64,000 nucleotides of DNA from Lumnitzera littorea (taxonomy: Eukaryota; Streptophyta; Magnoliopsida; Myrtales; Combretaceae): contig JAMXBB010000001.1 in NCBI GenBank assembly GCA_024138015.1, forward strand, positions 91,034,463-91,098,462. The letters run 5' to 3'. Of this stretch, positions 58,700 to 64,000 are shown piece by piece. Both the position numbers and the translations under genes were made by a program. Position 1 is the stretch's first letter; every line of letters starts with the position of its first letter. The notes beneath the pieces are model-generated. The model made no database searches. It was not told the origin of the DNA and worked only from the letters and a program-made list of their open reading frames with translations.

Positions 58700-61600
58700 T
58701 TGTTTTGGATTTGGGACCAAATCTAAATGGTCTTCATTCAGTTCTCTATGAAGGTGATACGAACTGAGGTCAGCAACATTGAAGGCATTAGAAACCCCAT
58801 AGTCCTTGGCCAACTCTAACTTGTAGGCATTATCATTGATCTTCTAGAGGATTCTGAAAAGTCCTTCAGTTCTTGTAGATAATTTGTTCCTCCTCTTGTT
58901 TGAGAAACCATTCTTTGCTGAGGTGTAGCCATACCAAGTCTCCTAGTTGGAATTATTTAGCCGTCTTACCCCTAGTCTTCTCCCGCATTTTTCTAGTAAC
59001 TTGATCGATGTACTGAGTGACTTTATCATAGATGTGCTAGAGGGATCATGCTCTAGTCGAGGTGTTAGGGTCCTCTTACGCGGGTGCAGGTATTAGGGTA
59101 TGGTTAAGGGGCAACTCGGGATTAAAACCACAGACCATTTTGAAAGGAGTTTACTTAGTGGTGTCATGTACTATTGGGTTATAAGCAAACTCAATCACTA
59201 GTAAGCAAATGTCCTAACCAGCTAAGTTCTTGCCTACTACAGCTTAGAGTAGTGATCCTAAAGTACGATTGACCACCTCTGTTTGGCTGTCAGTTTGGGT
59301 TAAAAAAAATCAAAAAAATAAGGAAATTATCTACTCCATCTGATTAGTTCTACGTTCGAGTCCTAAGCAACCCATTATCAATTAAGATATTGCATGGAAG
59401 TATGATTTCTTCTATTTTTAATTGTGAATAGAAGGATTTTTGATTGAGTAAGTTGAAAAGAGGAGGTCAATTAAACAAAAGATGTTAATTAATCAAAGGT
59501 CCAACTGATCACCACGTCTGTATTGTAAATATGCAGTTACAAATAAGCTAGCTAAAGTAATAGGAAGTAGACCTAAGACAATTCTAAATAGAAAAACTTC
59601 AATCATTTCATATAATTCAAAAAACACTAGTTTTCTCGAAGCCTCTTACTCATACCTTTGATTAACTAAATAGTAGTTTGGTTCCCATGCGACGCCATAA
59701 GATCTTCCAAAAATGGCTTAAGAACTTCGAGTCTCTAGTAAAGACTGCATTTCTTGGTACGCTGTATATCCGTACAATCTCCTATAGGAAAAGAGAAGCA
59801 ATGGTTGAATCATCGTTAGTTTTGGAGTAGGACACGTAGTGTACCATTTTACTGAACCAATCCATGAAGACCATTATAGAATCTTTGCCTTAGGTAGTTT
59901 GTGGTAATTTAAGAATAAAGTCTATGCTCAATTCAGTCTATGGCTTCATCGGGATAGGCAAAGGTATTGCTTTCCTTTGCTCGACATAGCACTTAACCTT
60001 TTTGCACATAACACAGCTTTCAATAACTTAGTGCATATCTCTCCTCATTCTCAGCTAAAGGAATTGACCATTCAACAGTTCACAAGTCTTTTCTCCAAAA
60101 TGTCCAGATAGTCCTCAATTGTGGGCTTCTCTAATCAATAGTTTCCGTAATGAACAGGTCGGCATGTATAATTTTCTACCTTGAAATAAGTAACCATCCT
60201 CTACATAATACTTATCCACCGTTCTTCCATTAATGCATCATATGATTATGGGTCCAAAGTGTAAATCCCAAGAATACTATTCTTTGATACTTGTAAACCT
60301 AAATAACCTGGGTTGCAATTAGGTTAAAAGCGCATGTCTCCTCAAAAGAGCATCTATAACTAAGTTACTCTTTCCCTACTTATATTAAATCACAAAATTG
60401 AATCCTTCAAGGAATTTAACCCATCTTGCTTGCTGCTTTGATAACTTCGTCTAACTTCGGAAGTACCTCAAAGATTCATGGTCAGTGTAGATGACAAACT
60501 CTCTTAGCAGTAGATAATACTGCCATATTTACAATGCTCAGATCAGTGTCAAAAGTTCTTTATCATACATGGAGTAATTTAATTGTAGTCCTCTAAGCTT
60601 TTCACTATGGAAGGTAATTGATCAGCCTTCCTACATTAAGACAGCGCTTATTCCAATGCCCGATGCATTACATTCCATCTCAAATATTTTCTTGAAATCA
60701 GGTAGAACCAACCCCGGGGTAGAGGTCAACCTTTTTTTTTTTTTTATCTTAGCAAAGCTTCTATCCTCCCTTTCTCCCCATTAGAAGTCGGTGTTCTTCT
60801 TTATAAGCTTAGTAAGTAGTGCAACGAAGGTACTGAAATTCCTGATGAATTGTCTACAGAATGAAGCTAATCTGTAAAAACTTCTTATGTCAACATAAGT
60901 AGTAGGAGTCAGCTACTCTATAATTGCTCGAATCCTCTTATCATCCATACATAAGCTTCCTCTACTAACTACATAGCCTAAAAATAGCACTTCCTCTTAG
61001 CAAAAGCAACACTTTTTGAGATTGCCAAATAGTCTCTCGGTACAAAGGACATCCAATACTTCTCAAAGATGTTTGTAGTGGCATAGCATGTTAGCACTAT
61101 AGACTAATATGTCGTCAAAATACACCACGACACACTTTCTAATCAGATGTCATAACACGTGGTTCATCAATCGCATGAAAGTGCTCGAGGCATTCAATAG
61201 GCCGAATGGTATGACCATTCATTCATAGAGTCTATGCTAAGTTTTAAATGCAATCTTCCATTAATCTCTTAACCTCATGCTAATCTGATGGTAGCTAGAC
61301 TTAAGATCAATCTTACTAAAAATCTTAGCTCCACTCAATTCATCCAGCATATATTCTAACCTCGAGATAGGATACCTATACTTGATAGGAATCTTGTTCA
61401 TAGTGCGGCTATCTACACACATCTACTAGGTTCCATCCTTCTTCGGCACTAGAAGGGCCAATACAATGTAAGGGCTGAGGCTTTCCTTCACATATCTACT
61501 CTCTAGTAACTCATTGACTTGTCGTTGGAGCTCAGTAGCCTGTTCAAGATTCATTCGATAGGCTAGCTTATTTGGCAGTGCGGCGTTAGGTACTAAGTCA

Positions 61601-62450
61601 ATATAGTACTCTATGCCTCGAGTTGGGGGGTAACCTCTCATGTAACTATTCTAAGAATAGATTAGCATACTCGTCTAACAACTCTTTGATTTCCTAGGGT
61701 AGTTCACCCCGCTCCTTCATTTCTAATAGGCACCTGACCAACATGAAGGTCGGCTCATCAGAATTGATGGTCTCTTGGAGCTCGGCTCTACTCATCACCA
61801 AAGCCTTCTTCAATCCATAAGCAAGTTTTGTCTGTAACTTGTTAACTTCTTTTGGTAGCATCAGGTTCAGTGTTATCTTTTGGTTGTCCTTATTGAACAT
61901 GTACGTGTTCTTGTAGCAGTCATGGATAACTTTTCTATCAAATAACTATGATCTCCCTAATAATACGTAGGAAGCATACATGGGCAACACATTGCAGAGA
62001 ATCTAGTCTGAGTAATTCCTTATAGTGATCGATAGTAGTATTTGCTGAGTAATATGTAATGCTCCTTTCTTACTCAACTAGTGCAATATGTATGGCCTCG
62101 GATGTGCAATAGCCAGCAGCTTTAGTTTTGAAATAAGATCAGCTAATGTGACATTAACTTCTACTATCCTTGATGAAGGCACACACCCAATCATTCACTT
62201 TCTAGGTGGTATGAAACAAATTCTCTCTTTACTCCTCCTCTTGTGAGGGTTCCATGTTCATAGTACGTCAAATAACCATTAGTAACTGGTTTAAGTCCTC
62301 AACAAATTCATCTTCCTCCTCTTCTTCAGGCTTTTCATCAATGCTCTTTACCTCTAGCTTCAAGACGTCCCTTGATGACCATCGTCTGTCGTTTGAGCAT
62401 TGAGTAGCCATGTGTCCAAACCCTTAGTATTTGAAGCACTTGATCTAACT
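58700..62450 (-). pseudogene. Ty3/gypsy pol relic: protease, RT, RNase H, integrase
   Basis: Minus-strand order of recognisable blocks: a zinc-knuckle remnant (IKCFKY-stop-GFGHMATQCSND, about 62390-62445), a weak protease region (ENLFHTT, CAFIKDSRS, 62160-62230), and RT from 61641 (PPTRGIEYYIDLVPNAALPN, VPKKDGT, MLDELSGAKIFSKIDL). The palm box is VVVYFDDILVYS near 61110. RNase H shows MECNASGIGISAVL (the catalytic DAS has become NAS), MYDKELLTL and YTDHESLRYF. Integrase shows HFGEKTCELL...CVMCKK (zinc domain), DFILKLPQTT, DSIMVFMDWFSKMVHYV, FTRDSKFLSHFWKILWRRMG. After an insertion come TDSQTEVVNRTLGSLL and a C-terminal part ending near 58700. Stops occur every 50-100 codons. No chromodomain is evident. 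Confidence 0.88.
59300..59665 (+). mobile_element. Insertion of about 360 bp in the integrase frame
   Basis: The integrase frame breaks after MGTKLLF (minus, about 59665) and resumes at TDSQTEV (about 59295). These blocks are normally separated by only a few residues (TAFHPQ). The inserted DNA has an A-rich end at 59300-59330 and, on the plus strand, ACGTTCGAGTCCT near 59360, a box-B-like word. A SINE is possible but no box A, poly(A) tail in the right place or target duplication was found. Confidence 0.5.
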
Positions 62451-62699
62451 CGTCTTCCTACTAAACCCTTACCCCTTATCATAAGTTCGGGTCGGTACTT
62501 CAGTGTTAAGTCGGCCCTTCAATTAGGCTCGAACATCTATCTTTCGGCTTGACTCAGTACTCAACTAAGCTTGGTGACTAACCTGTCTAAGTTGGCTAGT
62601 CGGCATTCTTGTCGGTACTTGGTTGTTTCTTTGCCTTTTTACTCGCTGGGCTATTTTGATGGCCTTATCTATTTTGGTAAATCATTGGAGTTCCATAAT

Positions 62700-63455
62700 A
62701 TCTCAGATGTCACCTCTCAATCCAGTAATGAATCTTGAAACTGTCCGAGTTAGTGGTTCCTCCACTTTGCAACCAATCAAAAGCATTTGAAATTCTTGAA
62801 CATACTCGTCAACAATCCAACCTTCATTTCTTAGCTCTTGAAGCTGAGTGAAAGTATCTTGAAAATAAGTTTCTAGCACGAACCTGTTTCTAAGCATCCT
62901 CTTTACCTCAAGCCAAGTTTTAATCTTTCGGTAGCCCTCTTGTCTCCTCATGGCATAAAAATTCTTCTACTATATAACGACATAGCTGGAGAACTCAACA
63001 GCAGTAGTTCTTACTTTCTCGTAATCCTCGTATTGATAATAATAAAAAACATGCTCCACCTTCTCTTTCCACTCCAAAAACTCGTCAGCATTCCTAAATC
63101 CATTGATGCTTGGAATCCGAAGCTTTATATGGTCAAATGCTTTAGGGACTCGCATGCACTTTTCTTCAAAATACTCTTCTTCCTCGTCTTCCATGTATGC
63201 CAAATCAATCATTCTCCTCATTCGTCTACCTACTCCTCAACCTCAAACTGGTCGAGCTAGGTCCTGACCTTTAACAAGTTGAGCAGCTTGTGGGGTGTTT
63301 TGTGCAGCCTCAATCGATCGACAAGACAATACATGAACAACTCAAGTTAAATCCACTAAGAGTTTAGCTACTTTATCAAGTCTCTTATCAGTACTTCTAG
63401 GTGTTCCTTGAGACAGTCGTCCATGGTAGACAACTTTATTATTGTCATCTCCCAT
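62700..63455 (-). pseudogene. Ty3/gypsy gag relic of the same element
   Basis: Start ATG at 63453-63455 begins MGDDNNKVVYHGRLSQGTPR. A Glu-rich stretch (MEDEEEEYFEEK) leads to the capsid core: IKLRIPSINGFRNADEFLEW, KVEHVFYYYQYEDYEKV, then a single TAG where Trp is usual. The same frame continues with KTWLEVKRMLRNRFVLETYF, LQELRNEGWIVDEYVQEFQM and VSRFITGLRGDI. This is a typical plant gypsy capsid. A few stops in the N-terminal part and the TAG in the core are the visible lesions. Confidence 0.87.
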
Positions 63456-63640
63456 ACCAACATTCACATGCTTCTGTCATTTCCTCCACAAATTCAAAGT
63501 TCAAACAAACACTTTAGGAAATTAATAGTTAGTAAACAAAGTAGCTAAAATGAACATAGTAACTTGCTCTGTTTCACACATGCAGAATAGAGTATATCAG
63601 AAATTCTAAAAGAACCAACTAAAGCTCATACGAAACCTCC

Positions 63641-63658
63641 GCTTTGATACCAAGATAA
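63641..63658 (-). promoter_or_regulatory. Primer-binding site (initiator Met tRNA type)
   Basis: Seven bases inside the 5' LTR the minus strand reads TGGTATCAAAGC, one change from TGGTATCAGAGC, the complement of the plant initiator methionine tRNA 3' end. Confidence 0.8.
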
Positions 63659-64000
63659 TGTGAACTATAACCAAGAATAAATAAGGCCAGTTGTTGGATG
63701 GGTCTAAGCATGCAAAAAGCCCAAAATAAAAGTGGTAGGGAATGTGCGGAATGATAATTATGAATGAAGAAGTAAGCAAAACCCATGAATGGCCCTAGAG
63801 GATATGATGCACCAATGAAACTTTCGAGAACTCACGACACAATTCGATATAATGCATAAATCGGTTTGATGAGGTTACTTACCACCTAGCCTTGCTTAAG
63901 GATTAGGAAAAGAGTAATACCGAGAGTAAACAGAATATTTACGCAAGGAAGAAAACACAAAAGTGTATTAATGGTAATCTCTATGTATGTTACAACTACA
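63659..64000 (-). repeat. 5' LTR of the gypsy element, partial
   Basis: Begins TGTGAACTATAACC and aligns with 57836-58177 to the end of the window. The remainder, about 270 bp by comparison with the 3' LTR, lies outside. Confidence 0.85.

Larger units (their letters stand above)
57836..64000 (-). mobile_element. Ty3/gypsy retrotransposon, truncated by the window end
   Basis: Minus-strand element with a 3' LTR (57836-about 58448), relics of gag, protease, RT, RNase H and integrase in the order typical of Ty3/gypsy (integrase last), a TGGTATCAAAGC primer site, and a 5' LTR from 63659 onward. The two LTRs match closely from TGYGAAC near their inner/outer ends to the last base of the window. Many stops make it inactive, but motif conservation is much better than in the other elements, so it is probably younger. 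A segment of about 360 bp interrupts integrase at 59300-59665. Confidence 0.88.

Noticed and set aside
62940..63260. 106-codon plus-strand open frame
   Set aside because: Antisense to the gag capsid core of the gypsy element.
1..64000. CRISPR arrays, prokaryotic-type operons, rRNA genes or canonical tRNA genes
   Set aside because: None found. The tandem repeats lack spacer structure, and the tRNA-like units lack a convincing acceptor stem.

Overview
This is a nuclear window from a flowering plant, most likely a eudicot. The evidence is the very high A+T content, long non-coding stretches, abundant TA/GA/CT microsatellites, Ty3/gypsy, Ty1/copia, Mutator-like and MITE families typical of plants, and one gene with a plant-only domain. 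One base is undetermined (N at 4145). I see no prokaryotic, organellar or viral gene set. The species cannot be named from the sequence alone.

Only one host protein gene is well supported: an intronless-CDS VQ-motif gene on the minus strand at 37394-38332, recognisably HAIKU1 (IKU1/VQ14)-like. It probably has a 5'UTR intron (38346-38706) and an upstream leader containing a uORF. It sits in a calmer, less A+T-rich stretch (about 33.5-39 kb) with a MITE, a guanine-run tract and two weak coding hints nearby.

Almost everything else is transposon debris. Region 4.2-13.4 kb is a minus-strand, pol-deleted Ty3/gypsy element with two LTRs, one of them interrupted by an inverted-repeat element. Region 13.4-14.95 kb is a small TRIM-like element with two 440-490 bp LTRs. 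Region 15.2-16.3 kb is a gypsy pol relic cut by a Tourist-like MITE with a TTA duplication, followed by an LTR-like segment. Regions 19-21 kb and 24.3-24.8 kb hold non-autonomous DNA elements. Region 28.4-29.5 kb is a gypsy gag relic. Region 30.4-31.1 kb is the 3' end and LTR of a copia element.

The last 19 kb is a nest. A decayed Mutator-like element (MULE) reads rightward: MURA transposase at 45.4-48.1 kb, then a plant-mobile-domain (PMD) coding region at 56.8-57.8 kb. Between these two parts lies an 8.6 kb minus-strand LTR element without gag or pol (a LARD). It has LTRs of about 2.05-2.1 kb, a kilobase of 85-90 bp tandem repeats, and a tRNA-like box A/box B unit inside both LTRs. The PMD region is in turn followed by a minus-strand Ty3/gypsy element carrying gag, protease, reverse transcriptase, RNase H and integrase relics. 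Its 5' LTR runs off the window end. All transposon reading frames contain stops or shifts, so none looks autonomous.

The items most worth checking are the MULE that pairs MURA with PMD, the Pol III-like boxes and satellite-like array in the LARD, the uORF that would overlap the IKU1 start codon, and the palindromic repeat module of the 4-13 kb gypsy element.
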